Positions 1 to 14,245 of a stretch of DNA of 64,000 bases are shown here, piece by piece. The position numbers were made by a program, and so were the translations under genes. The stretch spans positions 67,392,080-67,456,079 of the forward strand of contig NC_082694.2 in the NCBI RefSeq assembly GCF_949987515.2. The letters run 5' to 3'. Source of the stretch: Delphinus delphis. Its lineage: Eukaryota; Chordata; Mammalia; Artiodactyla; Delphinidae. Numbering within the stretch: position 1 is the stretch's first letter; each line of letters opens with the position of its first letter. The notes under the pieces were generated by a model, which saw only the letters and a program-made list of their open reading frames with translations, searched no databases and had not been told where the DNA came from.

Positions 1-985
1 CACTCGTTTGAAGTGTACGATTTAGTGTAGTCACAACTGAGCAACCATCACCACAATCTAATTTTCGAACATTTTTATCACTCCAAAAAGAAACCCCTCG
101 CAATCTCTCCTCATGTACCTCCAATCCCTCCCCCCGACCGACCCCCTCACCCACTGCCTAGCCCTAAGTAACCACTAATCTACTTACTGTTTCTACAGAT
201 GGGCATTTCATATAAATGGAATCATATAATATGAGGTCTTTTATGATTAACTTCTTTCACTTAGCGCAATGTTTTTGAGGCCCATCCGTGCTGTAGAATA
301 TATCAGTACTTCATTCCTTTTTATCGCCAAAAAATATTTCATTGTAGGGCTGTACCACATTTTGTTGATCCATTCATCAACGGATGGGCATTTGGGTCGT
401 TTCCACTTTTTGGCTATTATGAAAAATGCTGCTGTGAACATTCATGTATGAGGTTTTGTGTAGACAGATGTTTCATTTCTCTTGGAAACGAAATTTCCTA
501 CCTAGGAGTAGAATTGCTGGGTCGGATGGTGACTCTATATTTAACATTTGGAGGAACTTCCAAGCTGCTTTCCAGAATGGCTATACCATCTGACAGTCCC
601 ACCAGTATTGTGTAAGGATTCCCATTTCTCCATATCCTCAGCAAAACTTACTCTTTTCTGCCTTTTTTTTTTTTTTTTTTTTTTTGCGGTATGCGGGCCT
701 CTCACTGCTGTTGCTTCTCCCGTTGTGGAGCACAGGCTCCGGACGTGCAGGCTCAGCGGCCATGGCTCACGGGCCCAGCCGTGAGAGAGCTTTTCCCGGG
801 GATCTTGTGGGATCTTGTGGGATCATGTGGGATCTTCCCGGACCGGGGCGCGAACCCGCGTCCCCTGCATCAGCAAGCGGACTCCCAACCACTGCGCCAC
901 CAGGGAAGCCCTATCTGCCTTTTTATGTTAGCTCTCCTAGTGTGTGTGCATCCGTCACATTTCATGGAGGTGGCTTCCATGTCTC
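1..985 (-). mobile_element. Old L1 (L1M-type) 3' region, split by a SINE
   Basis: Read on the minus strand this is the decayed end of an ancient mammalian L1, including the last part of ORF2. The plus strand carries familiar antisense L1 phrases such as TTCATATAAATGGAATCATA near 205, ATTTGGGTCGTTTCCACTTT near 390 and GAATTGCTGGGTCGGATGG near 511. A CHR SINE (668-913) interrupts it, and L1-like sequence seems to resume to about 985. The left end lies outside the window. Subfamily is not resolved. Confidence 0.8.
668..913 (-). mobile_element. CHR-type SINE, copy 1 (rearranged)
   Basis: Minus-strand tRNA-derived SINE with poly(T) at the left and the tRNA-like head (GCGCCACCAGGGAAGCCC on the plus strand) at the right. 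Flanked by an 11-bp duplication, TCTGCCTTTTT, at 657-667 and 914-924. Unlike its relatives, its middle (about 781-835) has lost the usual CGCTCCGCGGCATG segment and instead has TGAGAGAGCTTTTCCCGGGG followed by three near-identical 10-bp units of GATCTTGTGG type. Confidence 0.93.
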
Positions 986-1969
986 TCTCCCTCACTGTGG
1001 ACAGAGTGGGCCTAGTACTCTTCCCCATACCAAGATCTCAAACGATTTCTGGCACAGCATAGGTGCTCATTGACTCTTTGTTGATCAAAATGAATAAATG
1101 GGTTGGGAAACCTGGGTTCCCTAGAGGAAGCCGGTTGCTGAGGTCGCACTGGTAGTCAAGGGCAGAGTTAGACTCCCAGCACAGTGCTCCCTCCACTTGA
1201 AGACAGTGTTCTCAGCTGCTCCCTGGCAAGGAGTAAACACTCTAGAAGTTTTTTCCAGGGAAACCACGGACACTTCTAGCACACATATATAATGAGCTAA
1301 AAAGTAAACTAGATCCTGGAGCAGGGACAAGTAACACGGCATCTGTCCCTGTAGTGCTGTAAATCCAACACAGGGGCAGGGAGTGAAACAAGGGTGTTGT
1401 GGTTGGGAAAGGATGCAGCAGCCTGGGGTGCTGTGGGACTCGGACACCCAACAAATGCCCCTCCCCTCAGATACACCGGCCCCAAGATGCTGTGACCTGC
1501 CAAATAGCTTTTAAGAAGGTAACAGTGTCCCCCAGGTCATTTGGAGGACAGATCTTCCCTTAGGGAAAGAAAGGTTTTATTTATTCCTTTTTAAATGAAA
1601 CTATAAAGAAATCCATTTTTCAATTTGAAAATCGTCCTTTTTTACAAAACATTCCGATGAAGTTTTCCAATAATCATGGAATAGTGGTTGGTCAGATAAA
1701 GCTCAGGAAAGAGTTGCAGGTAAAGCCCTTTGCTTGTTCCGCACTGTTCTGCTCCTGGCTTCCTCTCGGAGCTCTCACTACACACATGGACCAAGAGGAA
1801 GCTAGGCCTGCCCATGTTGCCCTGGACAGGGACCTGTCTGTGTGTCTCTCTAGTTATTTGTCTCTGTATTATTTCCAGCAGTGCCTCTGAGCTGTGTGAC
1901 TTTGTTTTGGCCTTTTTAAAGTTTTTGATACCCACTTCCCAGCTGAGACACAGGTCAGGGAGTCCATGT

Positions 1970-2100
1970 CCTGATTTACAACTGGGGAAATGAAAGCACA
2001 GAGAAGGTAATTGATTTGTTCAGGGTCACACAGCATGTCAGGAACAGAGCCATGATTAGAGCTTGGAGCCTGCAGGATCCAGCCCATTATTGTGGACTTA
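1970..2100 (-). mobile_element. MIR fragment
   Basis: The plus strand shows antisense MIR landmarks: ACTGGGGAAATGAAAGCACA, then GGTCACACAGCATGTCAGGA and AGAGCC. Diverged and partial. Confidence 0.7.
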
Positions 2101-2494
2101 GGGCACTTTCCCACCATTTCGGGGCTTGCCATTAATGTGTTTTCAGAGCCAACTCCAAGCTTGAGGGCAGCCTGGTCCCAGTAAGGAAGGCAGGTGCCTG
2201 GAGCCCAGAAGGCTTTTCAACCACACTTGAAAAGCTGTTCTGACCAGCTGTCAGAATGACCACTCCGCCCTGAAGAACACCCCCATGGAGCTCTTTGCTA
2301 CAGAAGTCGGTTGCTAGAAGGGAAGGGGAGTTCAGTTAGAAGGAGGATTCTTCCAATCTTTTGGCCACTCTGACCTTGGCAGTACTCAGCAAGTATCCTT
2401 TTCCTTTTTGGGCGCCCCACTCTCTCTGGCATTTTTGCTGTTTTCCCTACCACACTGGCTGATGTTGATTCTGGAAACCATCCCCATGAAAATA

Positions 2495-2735
2495 ACAACA
2501 ATAATAATAGTAGCAGCTAACATTATTGAGTACTTTCTATATGCCAGGAGCTGCTCCAAACACTCTTCGTGCGTTAACTTATTTCACCCTCACAGCAATC
2601 CTATGTGATGCTATTATGCCCATCTTACAGATGAGGAACCAGATTAGTCCATGATCAGACTGTTAGCCAGTGGCTGAGCAGTGATTCAGACCCAGTCTGA
2701 TTCCAAAGCCCATGCTCTTAATCACCGCAAGCCAG
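2495..2735 (-). mobile_element. MIR, near full length
   Basis: Antisense MIR with the full order of landmarks: AATAATAATAG, CATTATTGAGTACTTTCTAT, ATGCCAGGAGCTGCTCC, CCCATCTTACAGATGAGGA, then a CCAGTCTGATTCCAAAGCCC end and ATGCTCTTAATCACC. Confidence 0.85.
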
Positions 2736-3629
2736 TTTCACTTGTTTCGTGAGTTTCCAGCAGTTTCTAGCACAGCCTTCACTACATATCTACCCAGGAT
2801 GAAGGGATGAGGAAAAGGCAGGGAAGGTCCAGGGCTCTTCTGGGGGATACTCAGATCATTCATCTCCACCCTCTAGGCCTCACTTTCCTCGTTTCTAATA
2901 TGAATTGGAACATGATGCCCGCTGACGTGCTGACGCCCATGATGCATTAAGGGCAGTGCTCTTGACCTCACTTGGTCCTTCCCAGGTGGTCTGGAACCTG
3001 TTAGAACATTTTCTCTGAGCAGTGGTCACTTTAAGCCTGTTGGGGATGTCCAGGTCTTCTAAGGAACCCCCATGAGGGTCAGTAATCTTGAGCGAGAGTT
3101 TTCAACAAAAAACTGCCACGGCTAGAATTTGGAGGGGAAACGTAGGTTGTGTCCTGTCAACTCCCAGCCTCAGCCCCCCACATTTTCTCTAGAAGGAATT
3201 ACACGCACACACTACAGCTTCATTCAGATTACCAGACGCAACCTTGTGGGACATTTCTGGCTGGGACAAGTAGGGGACCTGAAATGGAGGTGGTACCGCC
3301 CTTGCCCTTCTCCATCCGATCCATTCACACCCCGTCCTCCAAGCCCACACACCATACACCGCACACCTTCTCTTTCTAATTAAACATTGCCGATCCATGT
3401 TTACATTCCAGGATGCTGTAACCCACTGAAGGGTGTCTTCAAGGTTCCCTGTGTGTCCTGAGCAATGGCCTCAACGGCATGCAGTGCCCCAGAAAAGGGT
3501 CAGGTGGCCCCGCTTCATCCCTTGGATGGGTCATTGACTCTCTCAGTATTGCAGGCAGCTCAGTCCCCCTCCACGTACTCAATAATCTCATCGGTTTGGT
3601 GGGCATACACTTCCTATCAGGCAAAAACA

Positions 3630-3850
3630 GGTTTTTTTAAAAGTTTATTTCTTTATTGTAAAGTAAAACATGTTGGTTGTAAAACATTTGGAAAATCAAA
3701 AAAGTACACAGGAGAAAATAATTATTGCCCATAAGCCTCCCTCTCAGACATTCAGAGATAACCATAATATTTTGATGTATTTCTTCTAGCACTTTTCCCA
3801 TGACTCTATATTTTCAAGGAAATGTATAACACATATTTATCAAAAATGTT
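3630..3850. repeat. Old interspersed repeat, family unassigned
   Basis: AT-rich segment with the phrases TTGTAAAACATTTGGAAAAT, GGAGAAAATAATTATTGCCC and GAGATAACCATAATATTTTG. The same series of motifs recurs at 18620-18880 and in part at 18930-19050, so it is an interspersed repeat. I recognise the motif set from old mammalian repeats but cannot name the family. Confidence 0.5.
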
Positions 3851-3857
3851 AACAGCG

Positions 3858-4072
3858 GGGCTTCCCTGGTGGCGCAGTGGTTCAGAGTCCACCTGCCGAT
3901 GCAGGGGATACGGGTTCGTGACCCGGTCTGGGAAGATCCCGCATGCCGCGGAGCGGCTGGGCCTGTGAGCCATGGCCGCTGAGCCTGCGCGTCTGGAGCC
4001 TGTGCTCCACAACGGGAGAGGCAACAGCAGTGAGAGGCCCGCATACCGCAAAAAAAAAAAAAAAAAAAAAAA
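3858..4072 (+). mobile_element. CHR-type SINE, copy 2
   Basis: Sense-strand copy starting GGGCTTCCCTGGTGGCGCAG (A-box region), with a B-box-like GGTTCGTGACC and a 23-bp poly(A) at 4050-4072. Flanked by an approximate duplication TGTTAACAGCG (3848-3858) and TGTTAACAACG (4074-4084), one mismatch. tRNA-derived Pol III type. Confidence 0.95.
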
Positions 4073-4309
4073 TTGTTAACAACGTTGTGAGAAGAAGTAG
4101 TGTCATCTGGCCTGGAGTTTACACTTGGCAGCTCCTGGCAGCTGGTGCTAAGGTCACATCTCTATGACTCTATCAATTTGTGTCTCTTAGAGTGGAATCA
4201 GGTGTCGTAAGTGCCAAATGTTCTGGGATTGATTGACCCACACACAGCCGATTTGGCCATCCAGCCAACAGAATAACTGGCTGCAGCCCAAGAAGGGGGT
4301 GGGTTAGAG

Positions 4310-4490
4310 CAGCGCTTCTCAGACATTAAGGTGCAAAGGAGTCACCTGGAGAGCATTAAAAATGCAGATTCTGATTCACTAGGTCGGGAAGTAGGAAGGA
4401 GAGACCTGAGATTCTGCACGTCTAACAGTCTCACAGGTGATGCAAATGTGACTGGTCCCTGGACCACATTTTGAGTGGCAAAGGGTTAGG
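4310..4490 (+). mobile_element. MER5-type hAT DNA transposon remnant
   Basis: Carries the MER5A-like order GCGCTTCTCAGACATTAAGG, GTCACCTGGAGAGCATTAAA, CTGATTCACTAGGTCGGGA, CAGGTGATGC and GACCACATTTTGAGTGGCAA. Complementary ends fit a small non-autonomous element. Confidence 0.8.
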
Positions 4491-5174
4491 AGACTGAACC
4501 CACTCCCATGTCATTCAGCAAATAAGTATTTCGGTCCTACAGTGTGCCAAGCACTGAGCAGGTGATCAAAGGGGGTGACACCTTAGACACGACACTGGGC
4601 GCCAACACTGCTCAGCAGTGGACTTCCCAGCAATTTCCCCAACCCGGCCTGATCTGCCAAGGGCTCGGTGCTGGTACCCACCCCACCATCGTCCTCAGGA
4701 CTGTTCCTGCTGAGCACATGCCCTGATGTGCTTACAGTGTTGGAAATCCTCTCGGCACTCCTGCCCACCCTTCAAGGTTTTAATTGACACGTAAATTGCC
4801 CGTTGACCTAACTATTTTTGCCTACCTCGTCTCCTTTTATTCAGTCAACCAAAAAGAAAGGGGCTTCCACTCCCAGCTCACCCTGGACCCTTTGTCAAGC
4901 TGGGACAAGGACGGGCCTCCAGAAGGTGGAGAGTGCCAGTGACTTTCCTCATTCCTGTCCCAGCGGGAGGCATAGGCATTTCCGGAGAGGCAGCTGAGGG
5001 ACCTGGCTCTGCCTCTAGGGCAGTGTTGGCAGTTTCAGCCTCTCCCCTGCTGCTAAGTTTCCCTGTCCCGGGTATGAGTGATCATTAATAACGCCACCGC
5101 CGCTGTATGTTTGCTCAACTCTGTTTGCAGAATGTTTCCACTCTCTCTCCCTTACTTTGTCCTCAAAACAGCCC

Positions 5175-5315
5175 TTCAAAATATACAGTAATCTTACCCC
5201 ACTGTATAGATGAGGGAGCTGAGGCTCTGAGGAAGGAAGTGACTTACCTGAGGTCACAGAGCGGAAGGCAGTGAGGCCAGGACCAGAGCCCAGGTGTCCG
5301 GTTCTGATGAGGTAC
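5175..5315 (-). mobile_element. MIR fragment
   Basis: Antisense MIR landmarks: CCCACTGTATAGATGAGGGA, GCTGAGGCTCTGAGGAAGG, TGAGGTCACAGAGCGGAAGG and CCAGAGCCCAGGTGTCCGG. Confidence 0.8.
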
Positions 5316-6159
5316 CAACACCCATAAGTCAGGCTAAGTTCTCTGCCTCTACCTCCTAAAAGGGTAAGGAGGGAATGATACACTGTGCAGGACCCAGCTC
5401 AGCCCTGCCTCTTCCTTCTACCAGGGGCCCATTGCCTGCTAGAATCTTCCATCACGGTATTCAGTTTAAAGCATATGTGTGAAGGACGCTTTGTGGAAGG
5501 TCACTTCCAGCTACCAGTTAGTTTTTGCTAAAGAAGTGAATGTGAGATCCCTTGAGGGGGGCATAAAAAATAAAATAGATCTCCTTAGTTTTTGGATTTT
5601 TAATCAGGGGAACATGCGGCGCTTGCGGGGGGGATGATTTCTTCAGGGGGGTATAAATGGGAAGAGATGCTCAAAGTCAGTGACAGCCTGTTTTAATTTA
5701 TAATTCTGCCTCTGTGTGAAATGCACAGAGAATCAGGGAGAAATGAGTAATAATTCACTAAGGTGCTGTCACAGCCAGGAAGCGGTAGGGCCGTCTTTGT
5801 CAGCCTGCTGTTGCCAAGAAGGCTGAGACAGAGGAAGGACACTGAGAGCGGTGGGTCCGGCTCGAGAGCTGCTGTGTGGAGACAGGCCTGGCCGGGGCTG
5901 TTGGGTACTATCAGGGTAGCCGCCTGGAATGGCCCACTGGCTCCTCGGGGCTGAGAGCCTTCCCTGCAGCCATTCTCCAAGTAAACTGGAGCAAGGGAGC
6001 TCTCTCTACCCCTCTCCTCCTGTCCTCCTCCTTCTGTGGGCAGTGGGGAAATATATGGTGTATAGAACTGACTGTGACCTCTTTAATGGGACCCGAGGTC
6101 GGGCTGATGTAGGGAAAAGCGTTAACAGGGCCCTTTATGCTGAGCCAACAGATGATATA

Positions 6160-6540
6160 AAGAGGCCCCAGGGACTGGGATTGCTTGGTCAGGATAGGCT
6201 CGGTTATGCGGCAGTAATAAACCATCTCCAGATTTCCGTGGCCTAACATAACATTTACGGCACCTGTCCACTAAGCGTTGGGGTGGGAGGGGCCTCTACT
6301 CCTTGGGATCTCTCGTGCTGGCAGAAACGCCGCCATCATGCAGCAGCACCAGGAACGAGAACTCTCCTTGGCTGCTTTAGCAGAAGAGAGAGTCTGAAAA
6401 TGACACCAGGGCTTTTCACAGCCTCAATCCACAGGAGATGCACAACACTTCCACTCACGTGTCATTGGCCAGAACTAGCCATGTGGCTTCACTTAACTGC
6501 AAGGGGGTTGGGAAATAAAGGTGAGCAAATAGATAGTTTT
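6160..6540. repeat. Old interspersed repeat, family unassigned
   Basis: GCGGCAGTAATAAACCATCT, TTTCCGTGGCCTAACATAAC, CATTGGCCAGAACTAGCC and AACTGCAAGGGGGTTGGGAA form a series I associate with an old mammalian transposon-derived repeat. Family name not assigned. Confidence 0.45.
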
Positions 6541-6704
6541 GAGCAATATGTGTCTCTGCACGCAGGGGTGATTTGAGGGACCCAAACCAACCAACCCCCA
6601 GCCAACACTACCACTGCCACCACCACACTCTGATCATTGTGCCATTAGAAATGCCTTTCAGTGAGTTATACACTGGCTTTTCTAGGATCATGTTCATGGT
6701 GGAT

Positions 6705-6850
6705 CTGTATAAAGAGCACAGAATTTAAAAGCAGAAGAGCTGGGTTCAAATCCCAGCTGGGTTACCTGTCGGCTGTGTGACCTTGGTCAGGTTGCTTAAC
6801 ATCTCTGAGCCTCTGCTTTTTCATATATAAAACTGGGTTAGCAATACCCC
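6705..6850 (+). mobile_element. MIR fragment
   Basis: Sense MIR order: AAGAGCACAGAATTTAAAAG, GAGCTGGGTTCAAATCCCAG, GCTGTGTGACCTTGGTCAGG, TTAACATCTCTGAGCCTCTG. Confidence 0.85.
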
Positions 6851-7042
6851 ATATTATTATTTTTTGAAGATCAGAAAAGTATAAACCAGCACACGTACAA
6901 GTTAGGGATTGGGCTTCTCTTCACTATGAGCATGATTAGACATTGAGGGTCTGGCTGGGGAGCTATCATTAACGAGGATGGTCATGCCTGGCTAACTTTA
7001 CTTGCTGTTGGCATATTTTGCCTTTAGCAGTCCTGGAAATGA

Positions 7043-9525
<2,483 letters not shown>

Positions 9526-10014
9526 TGAACCCACACAGATGAGCAAAGTAGCCTGACGGTCGGGCTGCTTGTTCTCTTGCAGGAGGACAAGAGGGCCATT
9601 TGAGCCAACTTCTAGGCAGACAGTACCCACCAACGTGGTAAAGTCCCATCTGCAGAGAATCTTACCTTAAACACCATACTCAGCTTCACTGAACTATTTG
9701 CAATAGGACCTTGATTTAAACAAAACCAAAAAGTATTTCCAAGGCACAGCAGGGGAGGGTAACAGCGACTTGCTACAGAATCCTTTTTAAAAATGTCAAT
9801 CTCTTATAATACATTTTAAATATTATAGAACATCAAAACTTTGACTTACATAAATTTCTCTAAGGCATCAATGGCATTCAGTGAGGTACCTCCAGAGCCA
9901 CTTAACCAAATGATTCGTGTAGCTGTTACCTCTTTAATGTGAAGACTGAAGGTGCCATGATTCTTAACACAAGGTCACATTCTCTAGGGACCAGGAGATG
10001 TGCTAGACCCCAGC

Positions 10015-10250
10015 AGGGCCCAGTGATTAAGCTCGTGGACTCTGGAATCAACTACCTAAGTCCAAGTCAGGTTCCATCACTGACTGGCTGTACAATTTGT
10101 TTGATCAGCTAATAACCTCTCAGGACCACAGTTTCCCCACCTGGAAAGTAGAGACAATAAGAGTGCCTACCCCAAGGAGGGGAGGCTTAAATGGGTTAAT
10201 ATATGTAAAGGGCTTATCACAAGGTCTGGCACAACGTAGGTACTACAATA
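10015..10250 (+). mobile_element. MIR, near full length
   Basis: Sense MIR running from CCCAGTGATTAAGCTCGTGG through CACAGTTTCCCCACCTGG and TTAAATGGGTTAATATATGT to GGTCTGGCACAACGTAGGTA. Confidence 0.85.
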
Positions 10251-12024
10251 GTTAACCAACAGTCTCTGGTACCCTGTATAATTATGCAAAGGAGAAAGGG
10301 AGAGAGGAAGAGGACTTAGCCAAAAACCTGCCTCCATGCTCTTGGAGAGCCGGGCCATGCCTGTGCTTCTCTGCACTCCCACCAAGCACTGCGTCAACGC
10401 CTTGCACACAGTAGAAAGCCAGCACAGAGTTTACATTCGTCTGTCCTCTCTTTCTGGAAACTCATAGGTGAAACACCTTTCTGGCTTCATTTCAGGAAAA
10501 GCTCTGTGCCCTTGGAGCAATTTGTTCCCTTTGAAACAGTGGGCATTGTGAAACCGACTAGATTCGCTTCCCCTCTGAGGGGCTGCCGGCAATCCCAGGC
10601 AGGTGGGGCTTTGACCAGCAGAGATGCAGGAAAGAGCCTCCCCCTGCTTAGGGGTACAGGCAAATTCAAGCCCTCCAGGCTTTTTGTGAAATAAAAACCC
10701 ACAAACATAAAAAAAAAGAATGGAAGAGATGTATCAATGATTTTTTTTTTAAATCAGAAGAATGGTCAGATTAAATCTCAGGCTTTACCCAGTAGGCAAA
10801 TAGGGGTTCATGATGTGTAGTTTGTAGCAGCCTTACTCCTGGTTCAATTTTATAACTACGTTTGCCCCATCTTCCTTACCCTCTCCTAGTTTATGTTATC
10901 TGACTAGGTTTTGTGTATCTCTGTGAGCCACCTTAAATCCTTTCTTGAAGAAGTCAGGGCACAAATAAATAAAGTCATTATGTTAAATTGTATTTGAGAA
11001 ACCACGCTTTCTGGTGCAGATGATGGAATTACTCAGTCATCATTGATATTTCTCGGGTGCCACAGAGCAGCACCTAGAAAGGGAGCTTCTTAAGAGGAGA
11101 TCTAAATGAGGAGAGTTGGTTGGCCCATCTGAGAGGTGAGGGGGATCCTTAAAAGCATTTCATCTTTAAATTTATTCTTCACTGGATTTAATATGAGGCT
11201 GATTTCAGAAAAAGAAATGTCAAGGTAAAACTGGTATTTTTCTAATACTTCATCATTTCCCTAATAACCTTTGGGTTGATCAATAGCTTCAACAGGTGTT
11301 TTGTTTTACTGGCCTGTTCTATTATTCCTCCAGTCACATTTGCTCTGGGCGGTTTCCGCTATTTCCTGCCCTTTTCCAGAACTTGGCTCAGCACAAGGAG
11401 TGAAGGGAAAGCAATGAGTCCAGTCTGCGATCAGCTCAGTTATTTCGCATTCGGGTTTCAGACTATTCATCTCAGGCTGATGGGTCTTTGAATTCCCAAC
11501 GTTGGGGGAAATGTTTTCATCAGAAAAATAAATGACCAAGATAGAAATATGCATTTCCAGGTTCGTAAGCCCTGCCATCTATTTCACTCGAATCCTAAAT
11601 GCCGAAGGCAGGAAGTTGATTTCCATCTCTCTGGCTGGCTGAATGTCAGCGACGGGGAAACGGATGTTGCATTGCTGTGTGAGACTGTGTGAGGTTAACC
11701 CCTCAGCCCTAAAGAGGCCTCCGATGGCTGTGGGGCCCTAGTGCAGGAAGGCGGACACCGGATAGAGCCAGGGGTGAAGGTCTCTGATGAGGGGCGAGCC
11801 CACGGGAGCAGGCGGCCGGCTGAGCTGAGCTCCAGGCTGACACCCACCACTGAGCATCTTCTCTAAACCCTAACAGTCCTGGTCCATGGCCTCCAGGGAG
11901 CTGAAGTAATTGCAGAATAGCTCAAAATACCCCAAGAAACCCCACAGTCGTCAGTGGGTTCCATAGGGGAATTGGTGTCGCCTTCGATGCCTTTCCTTGG
12001 AAATCTAGCTGTAAGCGGACTAGT

Positions 12025-12185
12025 AGGCCTAGGTTTCTCCAGCTGTGGTCACTTGGAAAACATGACAAATGCAGATTCTTGGGACCCACCCCAGACTTCC
12101 TGAATGACGTACCTGACAGGGGCCCGGGGATCTGCATTTTCAAACCCCACACTTGGTGATTTAGGTGAGACTTAAGAGCGACTGG
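12025..12185 (+). mobile_element. MER5-type hAT remnant
   Basis: TTTCTCCAGCTGTGGTCACTT, ACAAATGCAGATTCTTGGGA, GACCCACCCCAGACTTCCTG and GGGATCTGCATTTTCAAACC follow the MER5A order, but the element is diverged. Confidence 0.6.
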
Positions 12186-14139
12186 CCATAGGCGTCCTTG
12201 CCAGTTGTGACCGAAATTCATTCTGAGCTCACGCTGAGAGTTGTCCTCCATTACCTGGGACTCCAAAGAATGTGCTGTGATTTGCCTTTTAGAAAGATGA
12301 GTCACAGAAGGGGGCAGAAATGACAGGGCGGGGGACAGACGTGGTGGAGACAGAAGGGGCTGGGAGAGCACCTCTCAGAGCCCGTGTGGAGCCGGGTCAG
12401 GTGCCCACCGAGAACGGAGACAGAGCCAGGGTGTGTCTTTGTGCCAGCCAGCTTGCAGAGCACTCAGAAGCCTTCCAGCTCCGGCCTCCTCCCTCCAGAC
12501 CCCTGCAGCACCGCAGCCAGCCGCCCCTCTCCACCGTCTGCTCTCGGTGCACACGCTGCGTCCACCCCGGCCTGCACGCTTGCACGAGGGGCTTGAATAT
12601 TTAAAGACTTCCGCCCAGCCCTGCCCCGCCCACCTACCACCAGCTATTCCCTGCGGGAAAGTGAGGCACCACTTATGATATATTCCGATTTTATTTTATT
12701 TTTATTTTGCTGAGCTCCAGTTCAATTAATTAAAGTTGCCTCTGGGGAGGGGAGCCTCACGGTGGCTTTCCTGCACTCGCTTGCTGTCAGAACTGCTGGC
12801 CTCCGCTGTGGCTGGGAGACACACTGGGATGTGTTTAGCATTGCAGCTGCTGGTAATAAGAAGGACGGGAGAGTGGCAGAGGCCGTCTCCACCCCTCCCC
12901 TGCCTTTCACACATCCTAGAAGCCCGAATGTCTCAACAAGCCCAGTGTGGCTTGAAGTTCTATTTTATTTGAATAGCCTGCCTGTGACTAGAATAGTTTA
13001 TGCCATGTTCTCAGGACAGAACAAGGCTGGGGGGGCGGGCGGGGAAATGGGCTTCCCTCAATCTCCTCCCCCCTCCAAAACATGGAAGTAGTTTTTCATC
13101 TATGAGCTGCAGGAATGAAAGGGACACAGGAAGCGGCACGTGAGCCACTTAATTTGTGGTGACAGCCTAGGGCAGGCCAATTCCTGGCTACTGGTCTTCT
13201 GATCTTGCCAAAGCTGCAGCCGCCTCTGAGCTCTCCCTGCACACGCGTGCGAACACGCAGGCACACACACGCTAGGGCTGGCGCACGGCCGGTCCTTTCT
13301 ACTCCTGGCATCAGCCCTGTGGTGATAAAAGCTTTCATTAGCGGCTAGGAGCTGCTGAGATGGGAGCAGAAGGCGACCAGAGGGCCTCCTCCATGTCGGC
13401 ATAAGCTATCTGGCCTGCAGGGAAGGAGACCTCAGCTCCGTGTCATTAAAACCAGCAAATGTGGCCAGAGGAACATGAGAGAGGAGGCTGGCATCTGGAA
13501 TTGCCTTCTGCCACCTGTTAAGTTCTGCTCAAAGGCCCGCTGAGGAGGAGCCTGCTACGCAGGCAGGGCCCCCAAGGCTGGAGGCGAGGGAGTTGTTCAG
13601 CGAATTGCACTCTGGTTGATTTTGTAAGGCTTTCCAGGCTGCTGGTGACCATTCCTGGACACAGGGCCCATCCTTTCCCAGGGATTTGGCTGGTGGGGCA
13701 TTCTCCAGCATCTCGGTGTAACCCACAGTGAGTGTCATGGCTGTGCTGATGGGGCTTGGTCAAGCTGGCCTCACTCCCTCCCCATGGGCAGACAAACAGG
13801 ACTTCCAGATAGGAAGAAGACAGGAACTTCGTGACTCCTGTGTTTTAACAGTTTATTAAATTCAATAGCAAAATCCCCCTTGGAAAGGCAAAAAAAGGAG
13901 AATAAGAGTAACAATAATTCCTCTAGGATGGCTTGAGGTAGAAAAAAATGCAAAACCTGAATGGCTCTTCCTTTGTCAGCCCCACCAAACCCTCAACAAG
14001 CAGGAGCTAAAGATGCTAAGAATATTCTATGCAGCTCACTTTCTGGAGTAGATCCTAGGTGTCAGGGGCTGCCCCGCCCGTGATCTGGGTCAGGGTTCAT
14101 GCAGGGCTGCCCAGGGGATGGAGCGTTCCATCTGTTCAG

Positions 14140-14245
14140 GACAGGAAAGAAATGTACCCAGAGCTGCACAGCCAGTACATACAAAATCAGGATCAAACTC
14201 AGGCCTTATGACTTCAAGCCTTGTGCTCTTTCTGTCACATTGCCC
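14140..14245 (-). mobile_element. MIR fragment
   Basis: Antisense MIR: AGCTGCACAGCCAGTACATA, ATCAAACTCAGGCCTTATGA and CCTTGTGCTCTTTCTGTCAC. Confidence 0.65.

Noticed and set aside
5015..5383. 122-codon minus-strand frame
   Set aside because: Covers a MIR and unique intron sequence; no recognisable domain.
11922..12371. 149-codon minus-strand frame
   Set aside because: Covers the MER5-type element and flanking GC-rich intron; no recognisable protein family.
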